This document shows positions 1 to 7,648 of a DNA stretch of 64,000 bases, piece by piece. The position numbers were made by a program, and so were the translations under genes. How positions within the stretch are numbered: position 1 is the first letter of the stretch; each line of letters starts with the position of its first letter. Source of the stretch: DASQUK01 sp963717085. GTDB taxonomy: Bacteria; Actinomycetota; Acidimicrobiia; Acidimicrobiales; VFJN01. The stretch spans positions 248,001-312,000 of the forward strand of contig CAVQVM010000020.1 in NCBI GenBank assembly GCA_963717085.1, read 5' to 3'. The notes beneath the pieces are model-generated. The model was not told the DNA's origin. It did not search any database and was given only the letters and a program-made list of their open reading frames with translations.

Positions 1-33
1 GCCAGCCGCCTCCGTAGGCTGGCCGCAGGAGCC

Positions 34-213
34 ATGGAAACAACGAGACAGAACATCGTCGATGCCCTACGGCGGGCCGGGTTGGAGCAGGAGGCCGAGC
101 AGGCCGAGTCGTCGCTACCCGAGTCGGGCGAGTTCGACGAGCTGGTGAAGCGCTGCGAGGCGCACGGCATCAGCAGAGGCATGTTGGTCGACCTTCTCGG
201 CGGCAGCCCCTGA
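34..213 (+). CDS. Small hypothetical protein, 59 aa
   Basis: Short acidic open frame, ATG at 34, with an AGGA Shine-Dalgarno sequence at 27-30. It contains two amphipathic helical stretches (about residues 6-26 and 33-45) and a single Cys41; no signal peptide or membrane segment. The helical charge pattern suggests a small cytoplasmic helical protein, perhaps a SHOCT-like tail domain, but I do not recognise the family. It lies at the window edge with no visible operon partner. The good ribosome site and codon usage like its neighbours are the only support. Confidence 0.5.
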   Translation: METTRQNIVDALRRAGLEQEAEQAESSLPESGEFDELVKRCEAHGISRGMLVDLLGGSP

Positions 214-596
214 CGCGCCGCGGACGGGTGTCCCGGTCCCCGAACGCGGAACCGTCCCTCGAACCCCGTAGGCGAGGGCCGGCTGGTGCCCTTAGGGCAG
301 GACTTCGATTCTCCTCTCGGGCTCCGAAGCTCCTGACCAGCAGTAGTCGGCTCGGCATCCAGCCGACGCCAGGTCGCAAACCCCCGGCAGGGTCGGGGAC
401 GGGCCAGTCGCCATGCAGACGTCGTGAGTGTTCCGACGACCTGTAGGTGACCTATGCCCGGCGCTTTACCGCATCAGCGGCGTGCTGCTCCGCGGCGACG
501 GCCGCAAGCGCCTGACCCTGGTGCAGCGATAGCCATCGGCGCACTATGCACACCATGTACAGCACAAGAGGTTCCAATCGTCACTCCGCGTCTCCA
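214..596. other. Intergenic stretch, no confident gene
   Basis: No convincing gene. A 72-codon open frame at 228-446 is rich in Arg/Pro/Ser and has no ribosome site, so it looks random. Around 300-325 there is a TTCGATT loop with a partly paired stem, recalling a tRNA T-arm, but no acceptor or anticodon arm completes it. Just before 530 one frame ends in a plausible protein-like tail, possibly a gene remnant. Nothing else is seen. Confidence 0.4.
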
Positions 597-959
597 ATGT
601 CGCTGATGCGCCGTCCAGCCGTCGTGGTGGCGGCGCTCGGCCTGCTCTCGGGCCTGGCCGCCTGCGGTGACGACGATTCGTCGTCGGACGGTGGGTCCTC
701 GGACGGGTCGGGTTCGGCCGACGCCACCCTCGAGGTCGACTCAATCGCCTACAGCGATGTGACCGCTCCCGCCAGCGGCACGCTCGAGATCGACAACACA
801 AGCGGAGTGAACCACACGTTCACGGCCGACGACGGGTCGTTCGATGTCGCCTACGACGCCGGCGAGACGGTCGACGTCGACGTGCCGTCGGAGCCCGGCG
901 ACTACCCCTTCCACTGTGAGATTCACGCTTCGATGAAGGCGACGCTCACCGTCGACTAG
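597..959 (+). CDS. Cupredoxin-like (blue copper) lipoprotein
   Basis: Predicted secreted lipoprotein with one plastocyanin/azurin-type domain. After the start (ATG 597; 606 also possible) there is a basic n-region, a hydrophobic stretch and a lipobox ending Leu-Ala-Ala-Cys, followed by an Asp/Ser/Gly-rich linker typical of extracytoplasmic tethers. The beta domain ends with the type-1 copper signature: an upstream His in NHTF, then Cys-x2-His-x2-Met in the segment FHCEIHASM. All four ligands are present, so copper binding is likely. Role is probably electron transfer or copper handling outside the membrane; the partner is unknown. No redox gene adjoins it. Confidence 0.75.
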   Translation: MSLMRRPAVVVAALGLLSGLAACGDDDSSSDGGSSDGSGSADATLEVDSIAYSDVTAPASGTLEIDNTSGVNHTFTADDGSFDVAYDAGETVDVDVPSEPGDYPFHCEIHASMKATLTVD

Positions 960-1144
960 CCGGACGGCTCTGCTGGCAAGTGGTGTTGCCCTCCTTGTCG
1001 CCACCTGCGCCCAGCGTCAACTGTCCTTGGCTCGTTGTGTGCGACCTCCCGCCGTGCGATCCGGGTGACCGGACAAGGATCAACTGTGTTCGATGCACTC
1101 GGATCGACGTCCAGGTGCAGCTGACGCGGACGTACTCTCCACAC

Positions 1145-1975
1145 ATGGCCAAGGCACACCACGAGGCAGACGGTGACGGGACAGTGCGGGTGCCGAAGAA
1201 GGCGTACGAGGCCGAGCTGGTCCGGCTGCAGGGCGAGCTCGTGAAGGTACAGGAGTGGGTCCGAGCCGAGGGCCAGCGCGTCGTCGTCGTCTTCGAGGGG
1301 CGCGATGCGGCGGGCAAAGGCGGCGCGATCAAGCGGGTCACCGAGCACCTCAACCCGCGCGTCGCCCGTATCGCCGCTCTGCCGGCGCCGACCGAGCGCG
1401 AGCGGGGACAGTGGTACTTCCAGCGCTACGTCGACCACCTGCCGACGGCCGGGGAGATCGTGCTCTTCGACCGCTCCTGGTACAACCGGGCCGGCGTCGA
1501 GCACGTGATGGGGTTCTGCACGGCCGAGGAGTACCGGCGCTTCCTCCACCAGTGCCCGATCTTCGAGCGCCTGCTCGTGGAGGACGGGGTGCTGCTGCGC
1601 AAGTACTGGTTCTCGGTAAGCGACGCCGAGCAGGAGCGGCGCTTCCACGGCCGCCTCGACGACCCGCTGACGTCGTGGAAGCTGTCACCGATGGATCCTG
1701 AGTCGATCATCCATTGGGAGGACTACTCGCGTGCCAAGGACCAGATGATGGTGCACACCGACATCCCCGAATCCCCGTGGTATGTGGTGGAGAGCGACGA
1801 CAAGCGGCGGGCCCGCCTCAACATGATCGCCCACCTGCTCAGCACGCTCGACTACCACGAGGTCGCCCATCGGGCGACGACGCTCCCCAAGCGCCCCAAG
1901 TCTTCGGGCTACGTGCGCCCGCCGCGGACCGAACAGCACTACGTTCCCGATCACGCCGCCTTGCTCGTCCACTAG
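1145..1975 (+). CDS. ppk2: Polyphosphate kinase 2 (PPK2 family)
   Basis: Cytoplasmic P-loop kinase that transfers phosphate between polyphosphate and nucleotides (GDP/ADP or AMP depending on subclass). Start chosen at ATG 1145 because conserved sequence begins just after it; 276 aa is normal for one-domain PPK2. Walker A GRDAAGKGG lies at residues 52-60 and the Walker B/lid region LFDRSWYNRAG at about 108-118. The C-terminal part (WKLSPMD, WYVVESDDK) is also typical. Subclass I or II cannot be fixed by eye. Its stop codon lies in CACTAGTG, near the CTAG motif seen at the repeat elements of this window. Confidence 0.93.
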   Translation: MAKAHHEADGDGTVRVPKKAYEAELVRLQGELVKVQEWVRAEGQRVVVVFEGRDAAGKGGAIKRVTEHLNPRVARIAALPAPTERERGQWYFQRYVDHLPTAGEIVLFDRSWYNRAGVEHVMGFCTAEEYRRFLHQCPIFERLLVEDGVLLRKYWFSVSDAEQERRFHGRLDDPLTSWKLSPMDPESIIHWEDYSRAKDQMMVHTDIPESPWYVVESDDKRRARLNMIAHLLSTLDYHEVAHRATTLPKRPKSSGYVRPPRTEQHYVPDHAALLVH

Positions 1976-2369
1976 TGCGTGTTGCCTGGTGGTCGTGACA
2001 GAGCAGGGTGCGGGCGGCTCTGCGTCGCCTCAGTCGAGCCGCCTCTTCAGCAAGTAACTGGCCAAGTTTCGTTCGCCGATTGGCGCACGCCGAGCAGCGG
2101 AGCGAGAGCGACGTAGTGACCATCGCCAGCACGGCCGCCACCAGGATCGGGAGGGCGACCTCGCCGATGCTCGCAGCGAGCACCACGGGCGCGAACCCTA
2201 CGTTCCCGAGCATCGACACACACCCATCGGCGGCCGCAGGCCAGGCGCTCCAGCGGTGTCGGGCACTGCCCGGGCACTCGCCGGGTGAGCACCGATGAGT
2301 TCAGCCTCGCCGCGCTGTCCTACCCAGGGGCGGGTGGTTGCATGGAACCCCCTACAGGAGTGCATCGTG
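1976..2369. other. Intergenic stretch after ppk2
   Basis: No confident gene. An inverted pair GGCGGCTC (2013-2020) / GAGCCGCC (2036-2043) could terminate ppk2 but lacks a U-tract. On the minus strand a frame starting near 2219 begins with about 35 hydrophobic residues that resemble a membrane segment, but it continues as Arg-rich sequence antisense to ppk2 and has no ribosome site, so I do not call it. Confidence 0.35.
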
Positions 2370-2882
2370 ATGCCCGAGATCGAACCGACCGCCGAGTTGC
2401 ACGAGGAATTCAGTAGTCCGGGCGCCAAGGCGCGCCCGTGGGCCGAGGTGGTCGACGTGCTGTCGAGCTCAGAGATGTTCTGGCTGTCGACCGTCCGCCG
2501 CGACGGGCGACCGCACGTCACACCGCTGCCGGCCATCTGGCTCGACGGCGCGCTCCACTTCTGCACGGGCACAGCCGAGCAGAAGACGAGGAACCTCGAG
2601 GCCAATCCCCGCTGCATCGTCACGACCGGCACGAACCAGCTCCGGACCGGGCTCGACGTCGTGGTCGAGGGACCCGCCGTACCCGTGACCGACATGGCGC
2701 AGCTGGAGCGCCTGGCGGCGATCTGGAAGTCGAAGCTCGACTGGGACTTCGACGTCGCCGACGGCGCGTTCAGGGATTCCGAGGGGCGCCGGGGCCTGGT
2801 CTTCGGTGTCACCCCGACGAAGGTGCTGTCGTTCGGCAAGGGCGAGCCGTACAGCCAGACTCGCTACCGCTTCACCGCCTGA
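2370..2882 (+). CDS. Pyridoxamine 5'-phosphate oxidase family protein
   Basis: FMN/F420-binding split-barrel protein of about 170 aa, in the group of actinobacterial PPOX-like enzymes that reduce small substrates or bind F420, heme or biliverdin. The core FWLSTVRRDGRPHVTPLPAIW is the typical beta2-beta3 hairpin, followed by HFCTGTAEQKTRNL, which normally contacts the cofactor phosphate. ATG 2370 is chosen because GGAG at 2357-2360 is well placed; an upstream extension to 2295 is Pro/Arg-rich and unlikely. Substrate unknown. It stands alone and converges on the next gene. Confidence 0.8.
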   Translation: MPEIEPTAELHEEFSSPGAKARPWAEVVDVLSSSEMFWLSTVRRDGRPHVTPLPAIWLDGALHFCTGTAEQKTRNLEANPRCIVTTGTNQLRTGLDVVVEGPAVPVTDMAQLERLAAIWKSKLDWDFDVADGAFRDSEGRRGLVFGVTPTKVLSFGKGEPYSQTRYRFTA

Positions 2883-2900
2883 GGGGCGTCAACGAAACAC

Positions 2901-2947
2901 GTCTTTGAAGATCTTCGGGGCCAGAGCCCTGGATTTCCTTCAAAGAC
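2901..2947. terminator. Inverted repeat between convergent genes
   Basis: Perfect 10-bp arms GTCTTTGAAG (2901-2910) and CTTCAAAGAC (2938-2947), between the stops of the PPOX-like gene (+) and the TPR regulator (-). The position fits a bidirectional terminator; there is no strong U-tract and the loop is long. Confidence 0.45.
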
Positions 2948-2951
2948 GGGC

Positions 2952-3998
2952 TCAGGCGGCTAGCAGGACGGAGGCGATCTGCTCGCGCAGCTCGGCGACG
3001 TCGTTGCGGTCGTTGTGCGGGGCCATGCTCTCGTGCAGGGCGATCAGGTTGTCGCGCACGCGGCCGGAGCTGACCCGCCGCGCCGCGGCCAGCGCCCGGT
3101 GGCCGGCCTCGACGCCGCGGTCCAGGTCTCCGACCGTCGTGTCGAGCTGCGCCAGGGCCACGAGCGCCAAGGCGTGGGACCGGGCCGCGTCCTCGCCGTG
3201 GCCGTCGGCGGCCGCCTGGTGGCGGCCCCCGGCCTGGACGACCGCGTGGGCGCTGTGCCCCGTCACCGCCAGGCGGTCCCATGCCAGGCCCGTGTCCCCC
3301 CAGTGATGGGCGTGGCTGTAGTGCGCCACCCACGGGCGGTCGCCGCACTCGTCGAGGTCACGCGCCGCGAACCATTGGTCGGCGGTACCGATCGCCGCCT
3401 CGGTGGCTTCGACCTCGCCGGCCTCGGCGTGGGCCCGGGCCCTGAGCGCCCACAGCATCGCCTGCTCGGTGGGCACGAGGCGCCCCTGGGCGTCCTCGAG
3501 CGCTCGATCGAGGAGGGCGAGCGCCTCCGACGGCCGCCCCAACCAGGTCGCCTGGCGCGCCATCGACCCCAGTACCCGCGCCTGCAGGCTCCAGTTGTCG
3601 GCCTCCTCGGCGCAGTGCGACGCCATCTGCCAGAGCCGGGAGGCGTCGCGGTAGCGGTCGACGTCGAACGCCATGAAGCCGGTGTTGCACGCGAGCCAGC
3701 CGACCGCCACCAACAGCTGCGGCCGGAGCTTCGACGGGCAGCGCGCCTCCAGCAAGTCGCGCGCCCGGCGCGTCTCGACCAGCGCGGCGTCGAACCCGAA
3801 GCCGCCCCCCCAGCGCATGTCGCCACGCTTGACCGATACCGCGGCATCGCGGACCTGGGCGATGTCGGTCGTGCCGACCCGCGACGGCGGTGCGGTGGGG
3901 GCGATGTAGTCGAGTCCGTCGATCGATCCCGGCGCCGGGACATCGACGCTGGACCCCAGAAGGTCTGGCTGACCTTCGGTGCCTTCGTCGTCAACCAC
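2952..3998 (-). CDS. TPR-domain protein resembling XRE-family regulator C-terminus
   Basis: Helical-repeat protein of 348 aa. The central and C-terminal parts (DNWSLQARVLGSMARQA, ALRARAHAEAGE, SHALALVALAQLD, HESMAPHNDRNDV) match the tetratricopeptide sensor half of actinobacterial XRE-type regulators, in which the TPRs bind a peptide or small ligand. The N-terminal helix-turn-helix of such proteins is missing: the first 45 residues are acidic/Pro-rich linker, then TPR starts. GTG 3998 is supported by GGGAGAGG about 9 nt upstream, so the short form looks deliberate rather than misannotated. It may act through a partner, as a ligand-binding subunit, or be a truncated relic. Confidence 0.6.
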   Translation of the reverse strand: MVDDEGTEGQPDLLGSSVDVPAPGSIDGLDYIAPTAPPSRVGTTDIAQVRDAAVSVKRGDMRWGGGFGFDAALVETRRARDLLEARCPSKLRPQLLVAVGWLACNTGFMAFDVDRYRDASRLWQMASHCAEEADNWSLQARVLGSMARQATWLGRPSEALALLDRALEDAQGRLVPTEQAMLWALRARAHAEAGEVEATEAAIGTADQWFAARDLDECGDRPWVAHYSHAHHWGDTGLAWDRLAVTGHSAHAVVQAGGRHQAAADGHGEDAARSHALALVALAQLDTTVGDLDRGVEAGHRALAAARRVSSGRVRDNLIALHESMAPHNDRNDVAELREQIASVLLAA

Positions 3999-4053
3999 GG
4001 CCGGTCCTCTCCCGTGTCGTGTCCCCCGCTGACGGCAGTGTTACATACAAAAT

Positions 4054-4126
4054 CCCCGCGAAACCACCCCTAGCGACGACTATCTCTCTCCGTGGCGCGG
4101 CCACCGCGAGCAGGGTTTTCGCGGGG
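4054..4126. promoter_or_regulatory. Inverted repeat in divergent promoter region
   Basis: CCCCGCGAAA (4054-4063) is repeated in inverse orientation as TTTCGCGGGG (4117-4126). The pair lies in the gap between two divergent genes, the TPR protein (-) and the glycosidase-like gene (+). Arms 50-odd bp apart could be paired operator half-sites. The function is inference. Confidence 0.35.
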
Positions 4127-4205
4127 CCGAAATTGGGTCGTTGCGGGGTGAACCCGCGATGGGGAGACTGACTCCCGTCTATCGCCGGACAGAACCGAGC
4201 CCACC

Positions 4206-5960
4206 GTGACGTCTTCGCTGAGCGACATCCCGGGGACCGAGGACGAGGGGTCGCGCCACTCGCTCCGGCTGGGCAAGCGCAAGGGCCGGGGCCGGCGTCC
4301 GTGGCGCAGCGGCCGGCTCGACTTCGCGCCGCGCCCGCTGCCGTTGGAGGAGCGCAAGTCGGTCGGGCCGACCGTGTTCCGCGAGCAGCGGAAGCGGATC
4401 GAGGCGGGCACCATCTTCGCCGCGGTCGTGGCGCTCGCCACGATCGCGTTCGTCGCCGTGCTCGTGTATCGGGCCACCCGGGTCAACCTCGAGCAGACCG
4501 GCCTCGAGGACGGCGCCGCGCTCGACGGGCGAGCTGCGGCCGCCCTCGAGGTGAAGGTCAAGTTCGCATCGCGCGCCGACGCCCGCGCTGCGTCGCTGAG
4601 CTTCGACGGCGAAGCCGTCGAGGAGCCGACGGTCCAGGGCGCCACCATGGTGTGGCGGCCCGCGGCCGAGTTGGCGGAGGGCGAGCATCGGTTGGTGCTG
4701 GCGGTGCCGCGCGCGGTGCTCGACGACGCCCGTCTCACCTGGCGCTTCACCGTGGACCTGACGCCGCCGACGATCGATGTGCCGCCCGTGGTCGAGCCGG
4801 TGGCGATCGACGCGCCCGCAGAGGTGCAGGGCCGGGTCGAGGCGGGGTCCAGGGTCCGGGCCGACGGTGAGGAGGTCGAGGTCGACGACGACGGCGGCTT
4901 CACGCTGTCGTACACGCGGGCCCCGGCGGGCCCGGTCGCGCTCGAAGCCGTCGACGAGGCCGGCAACGTCACGCCGGCAGCGGTCGTGGTTCCGGTGACC
5001 TATCCCAGCCTCCGGGGCGTCCACGTGAGCGCGCCGGCGTGGGGGAACGAGCAGCTGCGCAACGGCATCCTCCGCCTCGTCGACGAGGGCCGAATCGACA
5101 CCGTAGAGCTCGACCTCAAGGACGACCAGGGCATCGTCGGCTACGACACCACTGTCGAGCGCGCGCGCCAGATCGGGGCCGTGACCGAGTTCTACGACCT
5201 CGACGACGCGGTCCGGGTGCTGCGGGACCGTGGGGCTCGCGTGATCGGCAGGGTGGTGGCGTTCCGGGATCCGATGCTGGCGCGGGCCGCGTGGGGGGCG
5301 GGCGAGACCAACCAGGTGATCCAGTCGCCGGCGGGCGGTCCCTATGGCTCTCCCGGGCAGTTCACCAACTTCGCCGATCCGGCGGTGCGCCGTTACAACC
5401 TCGCCATCGCGCTCGACGCCGTGAGCCGCGGCGTCGACGACATCCTGTGGGACGACACCCGGCGCCCCGGCGGCGATCAGGCGGGCATGGTGATCCCCGG
5501 CCTGTCGGGCTCGCCGAGCGACTCGATCGCCGGGTTCCTGGCCGAGGCCCACAGCGAGCTCCGCCGGCGCGGCGCCTACCAGGGCGTGACCACCGACGGC
5601 GAGGCGGCCGACCAGGGTGACCTCGTGGGCCAGGACGTCGCCCGCATCGCCGCCAACTCCGACTACGTGGCGCCGCAGATCTTCCCCGGGTACTGGAGCC
5701 CCGGGCGGCACAACGTGGCCAGTCCGATCAACCAGCCCGGCGAACTCGTGCGTGGCGTGCTCCAGCGATTCCAGCAGGCGTCCGCCTACCGCGGCGCGGT
5801 GCTCGCTCCGTGGTTGCAGGACTTCGCGTTGCGCGGTGTGACCTACGGCGATGCCCAGGTGCGAGCGCAGATCGACGCCGCCGCCTCGCTCGGGATCGAC
5901 CGCTTCATCCTCTGGGATCCGTCCGTCACCTATTCGGCGGGCGCGCTGGTCCCCCGTTAG
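4206..5960 (+). CDS. Membrane-anchored putative glycoside hydrolase (DUF4015/GHL10-like)
   Basis: 584 aa. The order is a basic cytoplasmic N-tail (1-65), one transmembrane helix (about 68-88), a beta-rich region resembling two Ig-like modules (about 100-265, with the VDEAGN turn typical of such folds), then a TIM-barrel-like domain from about 270 to the end. That domain has the landmarks of the putative glycosidase family DUF4015: LRGVHVSAPAWG, TVELDLKDDQG, RVIGRVVAFRDPMLA, DILWDDTRRPGG, YVAPQIFPGYWSPG. Members are predicted to act on extracellular polysaccharide; the substrate is unknown. GTG 4206 begins the basic tail. No neighbour shows its pathway. Confidence 0.75.
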   Translation: MTSSLSDIPGTEDEGSRHSLRLGKRKGRGRRPWRSGRLDFAPRPLPLEERKSVGPTVFREQRKRIEAGTIFAAVVALATIAFVAVLVYRATRVNLEQTGLEDGAALDGRAAAALEVKVKFASRADARAASLSFDGEAVEEPTVQGATMVWRPAAELAEGEHRLVLAVPRAVLDDARLTWRFTVDLTPPTIDVPPVVEPVAIDAPAEVQGRVEAGSRVRADGEEVEVDDDGGFTLSYTRAPAGPVALEAVDEAGNVTPAAVVVPVTYPSLRGVHVSAPAWGNEQLRNGILRLVDEGRIDTVELDLKDDQGIVGYDTTVERARQIGAVTEFYDLDDAVRVLRDRGARVIGRVVAFRDPMLARAAWGAGETNQVIQSPAGGPYGSPGQFTNFADPAVRRYNLAIALDAVSRGVDDILWDDTRRPGGDQAGMVIPGLSGSPSDSIAGFLAEAHSELRRRGAYQGVTTDGEAADQGDLVGQDVARIAANSDYVAPQIFPGYWSPGRHNVASPINQPGELVRGVLQRFQQASAYRGAVLAPWLQDFALRGVTYGDAQVRAQIDAAASLGIDRFILWDPSVTYSAGALVPR

Positions 5961-5978
5961 CCCAGGGCTCGCCTGGTC

Positions 5979-6515
5979 CTAGCCCTGCTTCTCGAGGTCG
6001 GCGAGGAGGTTGAGGAGGTCGTCGGCGTGCTCCTCCTCCACCGCCAGGATGTCTTCCATCATCCGGCGCGTGGTCGGGTCCTTGTCGCCCAGCCACTGGA
6101 CGATCTCGGCGTAGGACTCGATGGCGATGCGCTCCGCGACCAGGTCCTCCTTGATCATGTCCACGAGACCGCTGCCCTCGACGTACTCGGAGTGCGAGCG
6201 GTCCTCGATGCCGGCCGGCGAGAAGTTGGGCTCGCCCTGGAGTTGGGTGATGCGCAGTGCGATCTGGTCGGCGTGCCCCATCTCCTCGTTGGCGTGCTCG
6301 AGGAACTCGGCCGCCACCGGACCGCCGTTGAGCCCGTCGGCCATGAAGTAGTGGCGCTTGTAGCGCAGGACGCAGACGATCTCGGTGGCCAGCGCCTGGT
6401 TCAGGACGTCGATCACCTGGGTGCGATCGGCGCCGTAGGCGTCGGTGATAGGGCCCTCGCTCATCTTCGCCCGGGCGCGCTCACGCAGGGTCGCGATGTC
6501 CGTCATGAAGCTCAT
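5979..6515 (-). CDS. Ferritin-like/bacterioferritin-family protein
   Basis: Four-helix-bundle protein of 178 aa with diiron-type ligands: Glu in ATEIVCVLRYKRH, Glu-x2-His in HANEEMGHADQIA, and Glu residues in AERIAIESYAEI and VEEEHADDLL. This is the bacterioferritin/rubrerythrin pattern for iron oxidation, storage or detoxification. The heme-ligand Met of true bacterioferritin is not obvious. The ATG at 6515 and a second at 6506 are both possible. It is divergent from a SigR-type sigma gene, so a link to redox stress is plausible but inferred. Confidence 0.82.
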   Translation of the reverse strand: MSFMTDIATLRERARAKMSEGPITDAYGADRTQVIDVLNQALATEIVCVLRYKRHYFMADGLNGGPVAAEFLEHANEEMGHADQIALRITQLQGEPNFSPAGIEDRSHSEYVEGSGLVDMIKEDLVAERIAIESYAEIVQWLGDKDPTTRRMMEDILAVEEEHADDLLNLLADLEKQG

Positions 6516-6552
6516 GACGCGGCAACATACCGGCAGTTGGGTACCTCCCGGG

Positions 6553-6576
6553 CTAGTGGGTGCTCGCGCCCACTAG
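6553..6576. repeat. Solo hairpin related to type-A repeat element
   Basis: Palindrome with 8-bp arms CTAGTGGG (6553-6560) and CCCACTAG (6569-6576). Its first 16 bases, CTAGTGGGTGCTCGCG, match the left end of the type-A element at 9732 in 15 of 16 positions. It therefore looks like both ends of that element with the interior deleted. It sits between the divergent ferritin-like and sigma genes, next to the sigma start. Confidence 0.6.
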
Positions 6577-6591
6577 GGGTAGGGTCCCGCT

Positions 6592-7176
6592 GTGGCCGAC
6601 CGGGCGACGTTCGCCGACCAGACGATGGGGCTCATGCCGTCGCTGTACGCCGCGGCGCTGCGCATGACCCGCAACCCGTCCGACGCCGAGGACCTCGTGC
6701 AGGAGACGTACCTGAGGGCCTATCGCGGGTTCGAGGGGTTCGAGGAAGGAACCAACCTCAAGGCCTGGCTGTACCGCATCCTCACCAACACCTACATCAA
6801 CAGCTATCGGGCCAAGAAGCGCCGGCCCGACGAGACGGAGCTCGACGAGGTCGAGGACCTCTACCTCTACCGCCGGATCGGCGGCCTCGAGGCGGCGATG
6901 GCGGGCCGGAGCGCCGAGGACGAGCTGCTCGAGCGGTTCACCGACGCCGAGGTGAAGGAAGCGCTCGAGTCGCTGCCGGAGAACTTCCGCATGGCCGTAC
7001 TGCTGGCGGACGTGGAGGGATTCGCCTACAAAGAGATCGCCGAAATCCTCGATATCCCCATCGGTACGGTCATGAGTCGTCTCCACCGGGGAAGAAAGGC
7101 GCTTCAGAAGCGGTTGTACGAGTTCGCCGTGGAGCGCAACCTCACGGCTCCGGTTCCGGATGACGCCCATGTCTGA
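6592..7176 (+). CDS. sigR: ECF RNA polymerase sigma factor, SigR/SigH type
   Basis: 194-aa group-4 sigma factor. Region 2 occupies about residues 10-75 (DAEDLVQETYLRAYRGF, NLKAWLYRILTNTYIN) and region 4 about 125-180 (ESLPENFRMAVLLADVEGF, then the YKEIAEILDIPIGTVMSRL helix-turn-helix). This close spacing and sequence match the SigR/SigH group, which directs the disulfide-stress regulon in actinobacteria. GTG 6592 begins the conserved region; upstream there is no strong ribosome site, so it may be leaderless. It overlaps the next gene, a zinc-binding anti-sigma factor, which confirms the role. Confidence 0.9.
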   Translation: MADRATFADQTMGLMPSLYAAALRMTRNPSDAEDLVQETYLRAYRGFEGFEEGTNLKAWLYRILTNTYINSYRAKKRRPDETELDEVEDLYLYRRIGGLEAAMAGRSAEDELLERFTDAEVKEALESLPENFRMAVLLADVEGFAYKEIAEILDIPIGTVMSRLHRGRKALQKRLYEFAVERNLTAPVPDDAHV

Positions 7177-7411
7177 TTGCCAAGACGCACTCCACGAGCT
7201 GTACGGCTTCCTCGACGGCGAGCTGACCGAGGACCGCCGCGTCGCCATCCAGCACCACCTCGACAAGTGCCAGCCCTGCGCCGAGCCGTACGACTTCGAG
7301 GCTGAACTGCGGGCGGTGGTGCGCCGGAAGTGTCAGGAGCAGGTGCCCGACGCCCTGATGGCGAAGATCCGCACGGCGCTCGAGTCGGAGGCCTCCCGTC
7401 TCACGGACTGA
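7169..7411 (+). CDS. rsrA: RsrA-type zinc-binding anti-sigma factor
   Basis: 80-aa redox-sensing anti-sigma factor. It has the ZAS motif His-x3-Cys-x2-Cys (HLDKCQPC) plus an N-terminal Cys (SDC) and a later Cys in RRKCQEQVP, as in the mycothiol-system anti-sigma family. Zinc release and disulfide formation on oxidation would free the partner sigma factor encoded just upstream. ATG 7169 overlaps the sigma stop at 7174-7176; an in-frame ATG at 7160 is less typical. Cytoplasmic. Confidence 0.9.
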   Translation: MSDCQDALHELYGFLDGELTEDRRVAIQHHLDKCQPCAEPYDFEAELRAVVRRKCQEQVPDALMAKIRTALESEASRLTD

Positions 7412-7485
7412 GCCGGCGTCACCGAGCCGCGGTAGGCCGGGTGCGCGCTTCGCGACTCTCGCAGTCGTTGCCTAGCATGCGATCC

Positions 7486-7617
7486 ATGCTCGCGGTGGTC
7501 TGGCATTACTGGATCGGTGTGGCCCTCATGCTGGGCGCCGTCGGCACGCTGGCCGCGCTGGCGTTCGGGTACCTGAAGAAGGTGGAGTCGACCCGCTATC
7601 CCAAGAAGGATTCGTAG
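7486..7617 (+). CDS. Small single-pass membrane protein, 43 aa
   Basis: Begins at ATG 7486 (or 7477) and consists of one hydrophobic helix (AVVWHYWIGVALMLGAVGTLAALAFGYL) followed by a Lys/Arg tail. A TAGCAT box just upstream resembles a -10 element of a leaderless message. It lies after rsrA and before the DUF2342 gene, same strand. Small membrane proteins of this kind occur in actinobacterial genomes; no function is known. Confidence 0.5.
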   Translation: MLAVVWHYWIGVALMLGAVGTLAALAFGYLKKVESTRYPKKDS

Positions 7618-7648
7618 GGTGGGGGCCGGCTAGGTGGGGGCCCGCTAG

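Noticed and set aside
300..335. A tRNA gene or tRNA fragment
   Set aside because: Only a T-loop-like TTCGATT with four of five stem pairs is present; no D-arm, anticodon arm or acceptor partner.
1839..2219. Minus-strand small membrane protein
   Set aside because: The hydrophobic start lacks a ribosome site, and most of the frame is antisense to ppk2 and Arg-rich.
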